A stretch of DNA of 27,509 bases from a virus, in the IMG/VR virus record IMGVR_UViG_3300007712_000061, positions 1 to 27,509 of that record. The stretch is one strand, 5' to 3'. How positions within the stretch are numbered: the stretch's first letter is position 1; each line of letters begins with the position of its first letter. The notes below the pieces were generated by a model. It made no database searches. It was not told the origin of the DNA and was given only the letters and a program-made list of their open reading frames with translations. The translations under genes were made by a program, and so were the position numbers. Of this stretch, positions 7,540 through 14,775 are shown piece after piece.

Positions 7540-7767
7540 TTAAAATCCAGGCATGTCTCCTTCATCGTCCTCTTGCGAACCATACATAGACTGAACAAAC
7601 TCTTTATGAGCCGCTGTTTCTAGCTTACGCATTTCTTTAACTTTCCGTATCTTGTTAAGATGTCGTAAAGTCAATCGAGGGCGCCTGGTATCGCCCATTT
7701 CTCTTGATACGGAATCATCGTCTTCGGGGAAGTAATATTCAAGTAGAGTATTTTTCTTGTTGCTCAT
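7540..7767 (-). CDS. Small conserved protein between gp20 and the prohead core genes
   Basis: 75 residues: acidic N-terminus (P-E-D-D-D-S-V), then a basic helix with R-R-P-R-L-T-L-R-H-L-N-K-I-R-K-V-K-E-M-R-K (about 28-48), and an acidic end. Marine T4-like phages commonly carry a short protein of this look between portal and protease genes, in the place of T4 gene 67. A core or portal-associated role is inferred from position only. The gene has almost no leader: a GATAAATA late promoter box ends 5 bases before its ATG, and the only possible ribosome site (AAGAGA) lies upstream of that box. Confidence 0.75.
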   Translation of the reverse strand: MSNKKNTLLEYYFPEDDDSVSREMGDTRRPRLTLRHLNKIRKVKEMRKLETAAHKEFVQSMYGSQEDDEGDMPGF

Positions 7768-7772
7768 ATTTT

Positions 7773-7780
7773 TATTTATC
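7773..7780 (-). promoter_or_regulatory. Late promoter variant GATAAATA at the start of the 75-aa gene
   Basis: GATAAATA on the minus strand, in the gap between the gp20 stop (7783) and the ATG at 7767. T4 late transcripts start about 5-7 bases after the box, which here is at the ATG itself, so a transcript from it would be leaderless or nearly so. Confidence 0.6.
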
Positions 7781-7782
7781 TC

Positions 7783-9495
7783 TTATTCAATACCTTCGCC
7801 TTCTTCGCCGCCAGCTTCTTCGCCACCTTCTTCACCGCCTTCTTCACCGCCCAATTCTTCTTCACCTCCTAGATCGCCAGCGTCTAGGTCAAGATCAGTT
7901 GGTGGTGAGATCCCAGCACTTCTCATATCAGCGGAAGCATTTTCATCCTGCGTTAGATGTTTCTTACCCTTTTCTTCTCTCCAAAGTCTTTCATTCTCAG
8001 CGATCTCATCTTCTGATAATCCGAGATACCTTTTGAGAGCAAACCTCTTACTAATAAACTCAACATCTTTCACCTGTGTAAATAGGTTCATATAAGAACT
8101 ATCAATCTCCATCTGCCGATACTCAGAGAAATTCTGCGGCGCTACGAAAGCAAGATCAAAGATTGCCGAATCAATCTCGATGCCGTTGTATTTTAAATAA
8201 AGTTTAAACTCTTCATTTAGTTTCTCAATCATTAATCTTTGGTACCGTTCACAGACTCTTGCGAAGCGAAATTCCTGAATCATTGCAGCACCGACTCTAC
8301 CATCACTATAGGTATTTGTGCCATCTTCAGGACCTGTCGGTAGGTAACCTGACGGTACACCGAGGCCTCTAAGCATCTTATTATTGAAATATCTAAGATC
8401 ATCAATCTGACCAAGGTTTTCGCCGCCAGGGAGCGTATTTACGTCTGATCCTCGTCCGTCTGCTGTGACAGCAAAGAAATAATCTTCCAGCATGGACATT
8501 GGATTGTATGCGCTATCGACCATGCTTTGGCCGCCGCCTGTTCGCGATGGGATGCGCTTCTGCTGCACTTCATAGCGAACGCGGTTGAGGTACTCTGCCG
8601 CCTTGTTCGGTGGCATCGTACCAACGTCGATCTTGAAGATGCGACGTTCTGGAGCACGATGGACGCGATAGATAAGAATGGCGTCTTCCAGTAGCTCCTT
8701 CTGTTTGTACACCTTAAACACGGACTCAAGCACGCTAATGCCAAAGGGCCACGCATTGTTCATACCTTCTGACAGGGAAAGGTGAACCACATGATTCGCG
8801 TCGACAGGAAACGCTTGGCTTGTTGAATCTAGCCCACCTTGTGAGCTTATGTGTGGAGTTGCGGACCCAGTGGCATAGTTCGCTTGGCCCGTGTAAGGTG
8901 CGTTCGGAAAAATTGTATCTTGAGCATTATAGCCCATTTCAGATTTGCGGACAACATTCGTTGCCACTGATGCCTGCATGTTCAGATCCAAATCACGAAT
9001 GTAATAAACCTCAATCTTCTTACCTTCACTCTCGTTGACTAGTACCTTATCTACCGTCGACGGGTCTACCCAGTAAAGCTTATATGTCTCAGGGTCGCGG
9101 ATGAAGAATTGATCTCCGTACATTAGAGTAGAACGAAAGATTCGGAAAATACGACGGCGCATTTCATTTAGATTGCACCAATTTCTGAGATAGTTGGTAA
9201 GGATTTCTTTCTCCGAAGGTGTTGCCTCGTCGTTATATTCAATTTCAAATGGTAGATAGCTATGCTCATTAAGATGTGTTGAGAAGTCTGCAATCGTATC
9301 TAATGCGGCAGCTACCTCATGATCAAGATCCATCTGCTCATATTGCATATAACGCATAAGACGATTAGGCGGCCCTTGATAGAACTCTGGTAACCAGCTG
9401 CTAAATCTCGACACCGCCGCGGCGCCTGGTTGAATGCTAGCGTTCTGTGATGGTAATGTTGAGTTTACCGGTTGAAAAAATTTTGTCCAAGCCAT
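7783..9495 (-). CDS. 20: Portal vertex protein gp20
   Basis: 570 residues (T4 gp20 has 524). The T4-type portal signature is plain: I-Y-R-V-H-R-A-P-E-R-R-I-F-K-I-D-V-G followed by M-P-P-N-K-A-A-E-Y-L (about 276-304), then M-L-E-D-Y-F-F and the L-P-G-G-E-N-L-G-Q-I-D-D-L region. The dodecameric portal starts prohead assembly and is the channel for DNA packaging. The last about 35 residues are an unusual Gly/Glu tail made of repeated G-G-E-E units, encoded by 12-base repeats at about 7795-7865. A ribosome site AGGAA precedes the ATG. It follows the tape-measure-like gene by 11 bp and is probably read from the late promoter at 11732-11739. Confidence 0.97.
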   Translation of the reverse strand: MAWTKFFQPVNSTLPSQNASIQPGAAAVSRFSSWLPEFYQGPPNRLMRYMQYEQMDLDHEVAAALDTIADFSTHLNEHSYLPFEIEYNDEATPSEKEILTNYLRNWCNLNEMRRRIFRIFRSTLMYGDQFFIRDPETYKLYWVDPSTVDKVLVNESEGKKIEVYYIRDLDLNMQASVATNVVRKSEMGYNAQDTIFPNAPYTGQANYATGSATPHISSQGGLDSTSQAFPVDANHVVHLSLSEGMNNAWPFGISVLESVFKVYKQKELLEDAILIYRVHRAPERRIFKIDVGTMPPNKAAEYLNRVRYEVQQKRIPSRTGGGQSMVDSAYNPMSMLEDYFFAVTADGRGSDVNTLPGGENLGQIDDLRYFNNKMLRGLGVPSGYLPTGPEDGTNTYSDGRVGAAMIQEFRFARVCERYQRLMIEKLNEEFKLYLKYNGIEIDSAIFDLAFVAPQNFSEYRQMEIDSSYMNLFTQVKDVEFISKRFALKRYLGLSEDEIAENERLWREEKGKKHLTQDENASADMRSAGISPPTDLDLDAGDLGGEEELGGEEGGEEGGEEAGGEEGEGIE

Positions 9496-9506
9496 AATCG
9501 TTCCTA

Positions 9507-11705
9507 TTAGTGAGGCATTCCTACACCGTTTCTATTGAGTCTTACCAATTGATCTGAATGCCGCTCAATTTCTGTCAATTTTTCTGCAATGTGGGCCATT
9601 ATTTGTACCTCAGTCATTGTATCTGTATTTATCGTCGGTTCGTCGGCTTCTGGTGTATTTCTTGTCTCCGGTGCTGCGCTATTGATTCGAGGAGTGCCTG
9701 GTTCTCGAATTTCGGCTGGTGTAGCATTAAGAGCTTCTGCTTCTTGATGTGCAGCTAATCTACGTTGAGCGGCATCATTTCCGAAAAACCCTAATATGCT
9801 GTCTACCCCTCGGCCTACTCTATCTGCTGCATCTATGAATTCTTCATCATCGCCGACTTCTTTGTATATAGCTCCTCCAATTTTCCACCCGGTGTATGCA
9901 GCGGCAGTTAGCATAGCAGCCGATGCCGCTGCGCCCATTGCTCCGGCGCCAAGTGCCGTTCCGGCGGTGGCGCCGGCGACTGTTCCGCCTGCCACGGTTC
10001 CAGCCGTACGGCCGAGCCCTGCAAGACCTGCTGTTCGCCCTAGTAGACTTGCAACAGCTTTTGACCCCCACCAAATAGTAATACCTGTGACAATCGTTTG
10101 CATGAGTGCTCCTGCCGCTCCGAAAAGTCCTACTAGAGCCATTACATTCTTTCCCAAACTATCAAACGGCATTTCAGGGATTAGTTCAATAAAGTCATTG
10201 GCTAACCAATCTGCCGCAATATTTGCACCCGATGTAAATGTTTCTAATGCATCAGTTGCACCATCCTCTCCCAACGCCTTATTAAATGCTTCTAACCTTG
10301 CTGTATCAAATCCTTCTATCAACCTAGTTGCAGCCTCAGTAGCATTTGCTAGCTGTCCTACCATTGGATCTGTTGCTTCAGCAAGTATTTTCTCTTTCAA
10401 TTCTTCTCGATTGGTGGCATCGCCCATCATGTTAAATAGCCGTTCCATCGCATCTGCACCCACCATCGCAACGGCACCCATCTTTTCCATTCCTGGACGA
10501 AGTTCGTCTACAGACTGTATTGCTGATGCATATTTTGTTGCGGCCTGTGCGCCTTCTTGCAGGGCTTTAGCCTGCTCCAAGGTCATCTTTTCTCCTCGTT
10601 TTGCTGCTCGCGCCACGTCTGCCATCGCTTCTGCATACTGTACGCCACCAGCTTTTACTGCTTCTTTATATGCCGGTGACATTGTTGGGTCAGCACGACT
10701 CATCATATCCACAATATCTGCCTGCATCTCGGAACCAACTTCACCAAATGTGCCTCGCAAGAATAGTGCATTTTCTTCTGCTGCTGCCGACACCTTTGCA
10801 CGGGTTTCTTCATCCATACCCATTAGTACCGCTTGAAGATCTCTTCTCTTAGCTGTAGCTTCTAATTCTGCCTCCATGTCTTTACGTGATACATTCATTA
10901 TGCGCGAATATGCCGTTAGACTACTCAAGTAGTCAGTCATACCTTGTTGAACTTCGGCGTCGCTTTGGCGGCGGAACATGCCCATCTGTCTTTGAATGTC
11001 TAAGTAGTTAGATGTATATTCAGTTATTTCGCTTGTTGTCAGGCCAAACTGTTCTATACCTTCTTTTGTTGCTTTTACTGACTTGGCAAAATCAATAACT
11101 TGATTAAATCCATAACGACCAATTGCCGTCGAATACTTATTCATCATTTCCGAAGCTTGCTCAGTTGTCATACCAATACTAGCCAGATCTTTTCGGAATT
11201 GAATAAAATTGCCCTTCGGCAACATCATACCCACTTCATGAATGGACCGCATTGCTTCGCCTGTCTCAATAAAGGTTTCAGCAGCTTTCTTTGCCTGATT
11301 GATAAGAAAACCAATACCAGATAGTGCGCCAGCACCTGCCGCGGCTCCTAAGCGAGTCAAATTACTTCGTGCCTTATCTGTAGAGTCAGACATGTCTGAC
11401 ATACCTTCAGCAGTCTTGTCTGAAGCTTTACTGAGGTTGCCTAGATTATGATTTGCTCTCTCAATGGCTTCGGATGTATCCTTTCCATCACCGCCACCGC
11501 TTGCTTTGGCAATTTCGCGGAGATTCTCAATAATCTTCTTGTTTAGTTGGTGACCTTGTTTAAATTCTCTGAGAACACTTTTGCTCATGTCTGACACTTC
11601 TTTCTTGAAGTCGTCACCAATCGACGCCAAAATCTTCTGTAGCGTTATCTCTTTTGCCCATTCTGGAGTTGAACCAGCAGCAATCGAACCTGTATCATCA
11701 GCCAT
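9507..11705 (-). CDS. Tape-measure-like tail protein
   Basis: 732 residues with the build of a tail tape measure: helical N-terminus (1-120), a long helical Ala/Met/Lys/Glu-rich middle, and a hydrophobic Ala/Gly segment (about 525-625, with G-L-F-G-A-A-G-A-L-M and repeated G-T-V-A-G-G-T-V-A-G-A-T-A-G). This is the place where many tape measures hold transmembrane or pore-forming segments. T4 gp29 (590 aa) has this job in T4, but no direct gp29 signature was recognised, so the call rests on composition and context. Unusually it lies next to the portal gene and is divergent from gp26/gp51 across a 132-bp promoter region. Ribosome site GAGGAAA. A 346-aa antisense ORF inside it is a composition shadow. 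Confidence 0.7.
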   Translation of the reverse strand: MADDTGSIAAGSTPEWAKEITLQKILASIGDDFKKEVSDMSKSVLREFKQGHQLNKKIIENLREIAKASGGGDGKDTSEAIERANHNLGNLSKASDKTAEGMSDMSDSTDKARSNLTRLGAAAGAGALSGIGFLINQAKKAAETFIETGEAMRSIHEVGMMLPKGNFIQFRKDLASIGMTTEQASEMMNKYSTAIGRYGFNQVIDFAKSVKATKEGIEQFGLTTSEITEYTSNYLDIQRQMGMFRRQSDAEVQQGMTDYLSSLTAYSRIMNVSRKDMEAELEATAKRRDLQAVLMGMDEETRAKVSAAAEENALFLRGTFGEVGSEMQADIVDMMSRADPTMSPAYKEAVKAGGVQYAEAMADVARAAKRGEKMTLEQAKALQEGAQAATKYASAIQSVDELRPGMEKMGAVAMVGADAMERLFNMMGDATNREELKEKILAEATDPMVGQLANATEAATRLIEGFDTARLEAFNKALGEDGATDALETFTSGANIAADWLANDFIELIPEMPFDSLGKNVMALVGLFGAAGALMQTIVTGITIWWGSKAVASLLGRTAGLAGLGRTAGTVAGGTVAGATAGTALGAGAMGAAASAAMLTAAAYTGWKIGGAIYKEVGDDEEFIDAADRVGRGVDSILGFFGNDAAQRRLAAHQEAEALNATPAEIREPGTPRINSAAPETRNTPEADEPTINTDTMTEVQIMAHIAEKLTEIERHSDQLVRLNRNGVGMPH

Positions 11706-11731
11706 TGTGTTTCCTCAAAGCGAATCAACAG

Positions 11732-11739
11732 TATTTATC
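11732..11739 (-). promoter_or_regulatory. Late promoter GATAAATA for tape measure and gp20
   Basis: GATAAATA on the minus strand, 26 bp before the ATG at 11705. ATTAAA occurs 24 bases upstream of the box, as in the late promoters at 19106 and 25597, with a shifted ATGTTT. Confidence 0.75.
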
Positions 11740-11803
11740 TATTAGATAAACATAGTATTTAATGATACTCAGATAAGAATAAAATAACTATACTTTATGA
11801 AGC

Positions 11804-11811
11804 GATAAATA
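11804..11811 (+). promoter_or_regulatory. Late promoter GATAAATA for gp26/gp51
   Basis: GATAAATA on the plus strand, 26 bp before the gp26 ATG at 11838, divergent from the promoter at 11732-11739. An A/T-rich stretch beginning TAAAAT lies 24 bases upstream. Confidence 0.75.
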
Positions 11812-11837
11812 CTGTTAGAATGAATATGTGAGGTATT

Positions 11838-12686
11838 ATGAGCACACAAAAGAATCCATTAACACAGTTTTATCGTGTTGTAAAGACAACGGTAAAGTTA
11901 CCGTCAAGAGGATTATACTATAAGAAGAACGAAGTTGATTTCAATGAGGATAACGAAGTAGGTATTCTTCCTATGACCGCTGCCGATGAAATCACATTGA
12001 AGAACCCAGATGCGTTGCTTTCCGGCGAAGCTATTGTAAATGTGATTAAGAGCTGTGTTCCTGCGGTCAAAAAGCCGAAGCAGCTTCTAAGTTGCGATAT
12101 TGAAACACTAATCGTAGGCATTCGAGATGCTTCATACGGCGACGATCTTTCAATGGAAATTCGTTGCCCTGAATGTTCACATAATAATACATATTCTTTA
12201 GACTTAGATTCGTTATTAAATCAAACAGAACAGTTAGAAGATGAATATGTTGCCGAACTTTCAAATGATATTCAAGTATATGTGAAGCCCGGAACATTCG
12301 ACGCAACCTTAAAACATCAAAAGATTCTAATCAACAACAAAAAGATTGGACGTCTTGTCGACCAGGATGACATCTCCAATGAGCAGAGGGAGGCGTTATT
12401 AAATAGTGTCTTCAACAGTTTAGGAAAATTACAATACGAATTGATTCTTGATGGAATTGAAAAAGTAGTGTATTTAGACGAAGAAGGCAACGAACAAGAA
12501 GTTACAGAAAAGAGATTTATTGACGATTTCATTCGTAATATCGACGCAACAGAAATTAATAAAATTGAAACAAAATTAAAAGAAGCCAATTCTGTCGGCA
12601 TAGCAAAAGAAATGCCAGCGGTCTGCACAAACTGCGGGCATGAATGGGAGGCAGCTATAGAGTTTAACCCTGTAAATTTTTCGTAG
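11838..12686 (+). CDS. 26: Baseplate hub protein gp26
   Basis: 282 residues, longer than T4 gp26 (208) but of the length and pattern seen in marine T4-like gp26: V-K-L-P-S-R-G-L-Y-Y near the N-terminus, then V-G-I-L-P-M-T-A-A-D-E-I-T-L-K-N-P-D-A-L-L (about 42-62), V-I-K-S-C-V-P-A (about 69-76), and two C-x-x-C knuckles (C-P-E-C near 110 and C-T-N-C near 263) that could bind zinc. T4 gp26 is needed to assemble the central hub. The zero frame ends at 12684-12686 (TAG) just after an A-AAT-TTT heptamer in slip phase. A -1 shift there would add 79 gp51-like residues and give a 360-residue fusion. Late promoter 26 bp upstream. Confidence 0.88.
   Translation: MSTQKNPLTQFYRVVKTTVKLPSRGLYYKKNEVDFNEDNEVGILPMTAADEITLKNPDALLSGEAIVNVIKSCVPAVKKPKQLLSCDIETLIVGIRDASYGDDLSMEIRCPECSHNNTYSLDLDSLLNQTEQLEDEYVAELSNDIQVYVKPGTFDATLKHQKILINNKKIGRLVDQDDISNEQREALLNSVFNSLGKLQYELILDGIEKVVYLDEEGNEQEVTEKRFIDDFIRNIDATEINKIETKLKEANSVGIAKEMPAVCTNCGHEWEAAIEFNPVNFS
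12674..12680 (+). other. Canonical -1 frameshift heptamer A-AAT-TTT
   Basis: The last codons of gp26 read GTA AAT TTT TCG TAG. The heptamer A AAT TTT fits X-XXY-YYZ exactly in the zero frame. A slip back by one base here continues into the frame that codes the gp51-like protein. Possible downstream stimulatory pairing: CCTCC (12704-12708) with GGAGG (12712-12716), nested in AAGG (12700-12703) with CCTT (12724-12727). The tight 3-base loop and the distance from the slip site mean the structure should be tested by folding. Confidence 0.7.
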
Positions 12687-12919
12687 GGTTTCTAGCATCA
12701 AGGCCTCCTGAGGAGGTTAGAGACCTTCTGAGAAGATATAAGAGGGAGGCGCTCGACATAGAAGATTCGTTGATTGAGCTTTGTTACCATATGCAAGGCT
12801 CTGTGACATGGACTGAAGCATGGTTGCTAAGTCCATTTCAAAGAAATAGAATGATTAAATTCTTAAACCAAAAGTTTAAGGAAGAAAGAGAAGCAATTAC
12901 TGGTAGGGAGCAGATGTGA
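12680..12919 (+). CDS. 51: gp51-like chaperone domain, read by -1 frameshift from gp26
   Basis: The -1 frame is open from 12668 and codes 79 residues from the slip site to TGA at 12917-12919. It is helical and includes R-P-P-E-E-V-R-D-L-L-R-R-Y, then L-I-E-L-C-Y-H-M-Q-G-S-V-T-W-T-E-A-W-L-L-S-P and a basic C-terminal helix. That layout and its place right after gp26 match the short gp51-like hub-assembly proteins of marine T4-like phages. T4 itself has the order 26-51 with separate genes. Here no ATG or GTG starts the frame before the conserved part, and the first ATG (about 12792) would delete half of it. An AGGAGG at 12711-12716 could serve a CTG at 12728, so non-AUG initiation is the main alternative. 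The stop overlaps the next start (TGATG). Confidence 0.75.
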   Translation, partial: FVGFLASRPPEEVRDLLRRYKREALDIEDSLIELCYHMQGSVTWTEAWLLSPFQRNRMIKFLNQKFKEEREAITGREQM

Positions 12920-13521
12920 TGGCATTTATTGGATTAGACACAAACACAACGAAAGAGGTATTCTGTACCTTAGAATCATTAGCCGATATTCCTTTAACGG
13001 ATGAAGCCGCATGGAGAATGTATCCTAAATATTCTTGGGTGTATTCGACATCTCGATTACTAGACCTACAGAATATAAAATGGCAACCATTTTATAGTAG
13101 CGAGTATTCTTCTTCGCTCACCGAATTTAATATTGGTGACGACTCTACAGAATGCTCAATTACTGGTGAAGGGTGCGTTTCATCTGCAGGTGAGATTTTT
13201 GTTGTTCCGATACAAGGGCGACATCTTACGACGAATGTCGTCTTACTAAAGGGCGAAGTTAAATGGCTCTCCCATCACACCACTGGTGGAGATCTACAGA
13301 AACATGTACTCGATGACGTTGATGGTGGCCTCGAGCTAAGAATATCTGCTGTGGCAAAGATGGCATTAGCAAAATTCACTGGAGTGATCACAGTACATTC
13401 TATCGGTGGTGTGGTTGTAGGTATTAGACTTAGAATGACGTCCGACGTCATCGACCAATACCCTAAAGATTGGCTTAAGAATGTTGTGAAGCTCTATAAT
13501 CGTAAGCAATGGCCTAAGTAA
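12919..13521 (+). CDS. Unknown protein of the gp26/gp51 operon
   Basis: 200 residues counted from the ATG at 12919, chosen because it overlaps the previous stop as TGATG and has GGGAG about 10 bases upstream; a GTG one codon earlier would also read. The protein is mixed alpha/beta with a W-Q-P-F-Y-S-S-E-Y segment (about 55-63), a central beta-rich half and a basic end (Y-N-R-K-Q-W). No known motif, signal peptide or membrane segment was recognised. Tight translational coupling to the gp51-like frame suggests a role in baseplate hub or tail assembly; this is inference. A GC-rich hairpin begins 10 bp after its stop. Confidence 0.85.
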   Translation: MAFIGLDTNTTKEVFCTLESLADIPLTDEAAWRMYPKYSWVYSTSRLLDLQNIKWQPFYSSEYSSSLTEFNIGDDSTECSITGEGCVSSAGEIFVVPIQGRHLTTNVVLLKGEVKWLSHHTTGGDLQKHVLDDVDGGLELRISAVAKMALAKFTGVITVHSIGGVVVGIRLRMTSDVIDQYPKDWLKNVVKLYNRKQWPK

Positions 13522-13530
13522 TTATGAGAA

Positions 13531-13545
13531 GGCGTCAGTGACGCC
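13531..13545 (+). terminator. GC hairpin after the hub operon
   Basis: GGCGTCA and TGACGCC (7 bp, in practice 5-6 bp with a larger loop) 10 bp after the stop of the upstream gene. No T-run follows, so as a terminator it is weak. It may instead be the first element of the structured region. GTGACGCC (13538-13545) is also an exact complement of GGCGTCAC at 13987-13994. Confidence 0.45.
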
Positions 13546-14150
13546 TAAGTCTTCGCGCTTCGTTACGCTCGTTCTCACTCGCTAACTCATCACTCGACTT
13601 CTTTTTAATTATTGATTGATGTCTATAGTTCTCAATCCTAGGAGTCATGATTCGCCCGTTAGGGGCAAATCATGAAACTATCCTCAATCCTGAGTTAGTC
13701 ATCCAAAGGTCGTACCAAGCTGGGAACTTGTGAGGCGGGCACCATTGACCTCTAAAACCGATTCGTCTATCTACTCGATAGTTATGCCGCGGCCCACATA
13801 CAGCGAAACCCTGGCAATTCTGTATGTGAGTTAGTGTTGTATCTTTTTCTAACAGAGCACTATCCTTTTTAAAGTATCATAGGTCGATAAAGTATAGCCT
13901 CTCATGTGCTAACACAACTCCCTTGCCTCTTAACAAGGGCGCGACAGACCCAGCTGTCTATTGAGGTACACACGAATTCATCCTATGGCGTCACCCATAG
14001 CCTACTCATTACAGAGTAGCGCGTCAACCTACTTACTTCGGAAAAATTTGTTTACGAGAACAGTTTCCAACGCTGTTCAAGGCAGCACCCAGATCTGAAC
14101 AGTCCGCCTTTCGACGCTGCCCTCAAGGGTATGTATTAGGGCTGCTTATT
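13531..14150. ncRNA. Candidate large structured RNA, strand unknown
   Basis: No ORF of 60 codons or more occurs between 13522 and 14277, yet the stretch is full of perfect stems. Examples: 13645-13652/13668-13675 plus 13654-13657/13663-13666, enclosed by 13625-13630/13676-13681; 13707-13711/13747-13751; 13767-13771/13777-13781; 13795-13803/13820-13828 (9 bp); 13828-13838/13911-13920 with one bulge, holding 13856-13860/13906-13910; 13920-13925/13934-13939; 13943-13947/13954-13958; 13983-13988/13995-14000; 14002-14007/14014-14019; 14058-14063/14073-14078; 14081-14086/14116-14121. Several have loops of exactly 5-6 bases and follow one another closely. The size and look recall the ornate phage-linked RNAs GOLLD and ROOL, but identity was not established. 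It lies between convergent genes; no clear promoter was found for either strand. Confidence 0.6.
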
Positions 14151-14159
14151 ATCCATGAT

Positions 14160-14206
14160 TAATGATTTTTGATTTTACTTTAGAGAACCTAAGTAATGAT
14201 TTTTGA
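14160..14206. repeat. 13-bp direct repeat in AT-rich gap
   Basis: TAATGATTTTTGA occurs at 14160-14172 and again at 14194-14206, 34 bp apart. A second pair, CCTGTCA, occurs about 30 bp apart near 14230 and 14260. The rest of 14150-14277 is AT-rich, without an ORF or a recognised promoter. Confidence 0.7.
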
Positions 14207-14277
14207 AAGCCTGTGTATACCATAATTAAACCTGTCACTACTATATATCTATTTTATTTTCCTGTCAGTATAATTCT

Positions 14278-14775
14278 TTAATCCTCGAAAAAGAAAGAAT
14301 TATCTAGTCGAAGAATATCATCAAGCATATAGATTGATGTATCCTTATACCTAATTATGATCGGTAAATCCGTTACGCCATTGTTAAGAACTGCAAGACT
14401 GGTTGTGCGATTATACTTGATAATTAATAGCATCTCTTTTCCGGCTGCCTCAGCATCTTGACGAGCCTGTGCAATCCAGCTGTCCCAGTCACTAATCTTT
14501 TCTGTAAGAATAGCATTAAGATTCGGTGCTGTTTTATAGTTCTTACATTCAATAGCAAACTTAAATTTTCTCGGACATATAAGATCGCCATAGACTGCCC
14601 ATTCAGTATCGTGTGTTTCTGCCCGCTCTAAGTTCTTACCGCCGAAGAATGATCCCGAGTCGGGATTTCTTCTAAAGGCTTGTTCGATACCTGTGTGCTC
14701 TTTAAATCGTGCTGATAATAGGTTGGCGATGTCTCGCTCAAATCGATTGCCCTTTTGTTTTCCATTAACTGCCAT
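14278..14775 (-). CDS. PD-(D/E)XK nuclease, Holliday-junction-resolvase-like
   Basis: 165 residues with the layout of Hjc-like resolvases: K-G-N-R-F-E-R-D-I (catalytic Glu13), a R-R-N-P-D-S-G-S-F segment (36-43), Y-G-D-L with Asp64, and I-E-C-K-N-Y with Glu76 and Lys78. In this fold the E/D/E-x-K residues bind two metals and cut DNA. T4 uses gp49 (endonuclease VII) to resolve branched DNA before packaging; this protein could do that job or be a repair nuclease. It is coupled to the upstream gene by TAATG and lies at the end of the gp47-gp46 recombination operon, which supports a role in recombination. Ribosome site GGAGAGGA. Substrate specificity is inference. Confidence 0.8.
   Translation of the reverse strand: MAVNGKQKGNRFERDIANLLSARFKEHTGIEQAFRRNPDSGSFFGGKNLERAETHDTEWAVYGDLICPRKFKFAIECKNYKTAPNLNAILTEKISDWDSWIAQARQDAEAAGKEMLLIIKYNRTTSLAVLNNGVTDLPIIIRYKDTSIYMLDDILRLDNSFFFED

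Noticed and set aside
7704-8095. Plus-strand open frames over the gp20 C-terminus
   Set aside because: Low-complexity Pro/Ser repeats produced by the G-G-E-E coding repeats of gp20.
9796-10836. 346-aa open frame on the plus strand inside the tape-measure-like gene
   Set aside because: Antisense to a longer gene with a good ribosome site; the long frame results from the Ala/Gly-rich codons of the real gene, and the peptide is low-complexity Ser/Ala/Pro.
13531-14150. CRISPR-like array
   Set aside because: The stems differ in sequence and there is no regularly spaced repeated unit.
13522-14277. tRNA, tmRNA, RNase P RNA or group I/II intron
   Set aside because: No T-loop GTTCRA with a matching acceptor stem, and none of the recalled core motifs of tmRNA, RNase P or introns were found; flanking genes are not split halves of one gene.
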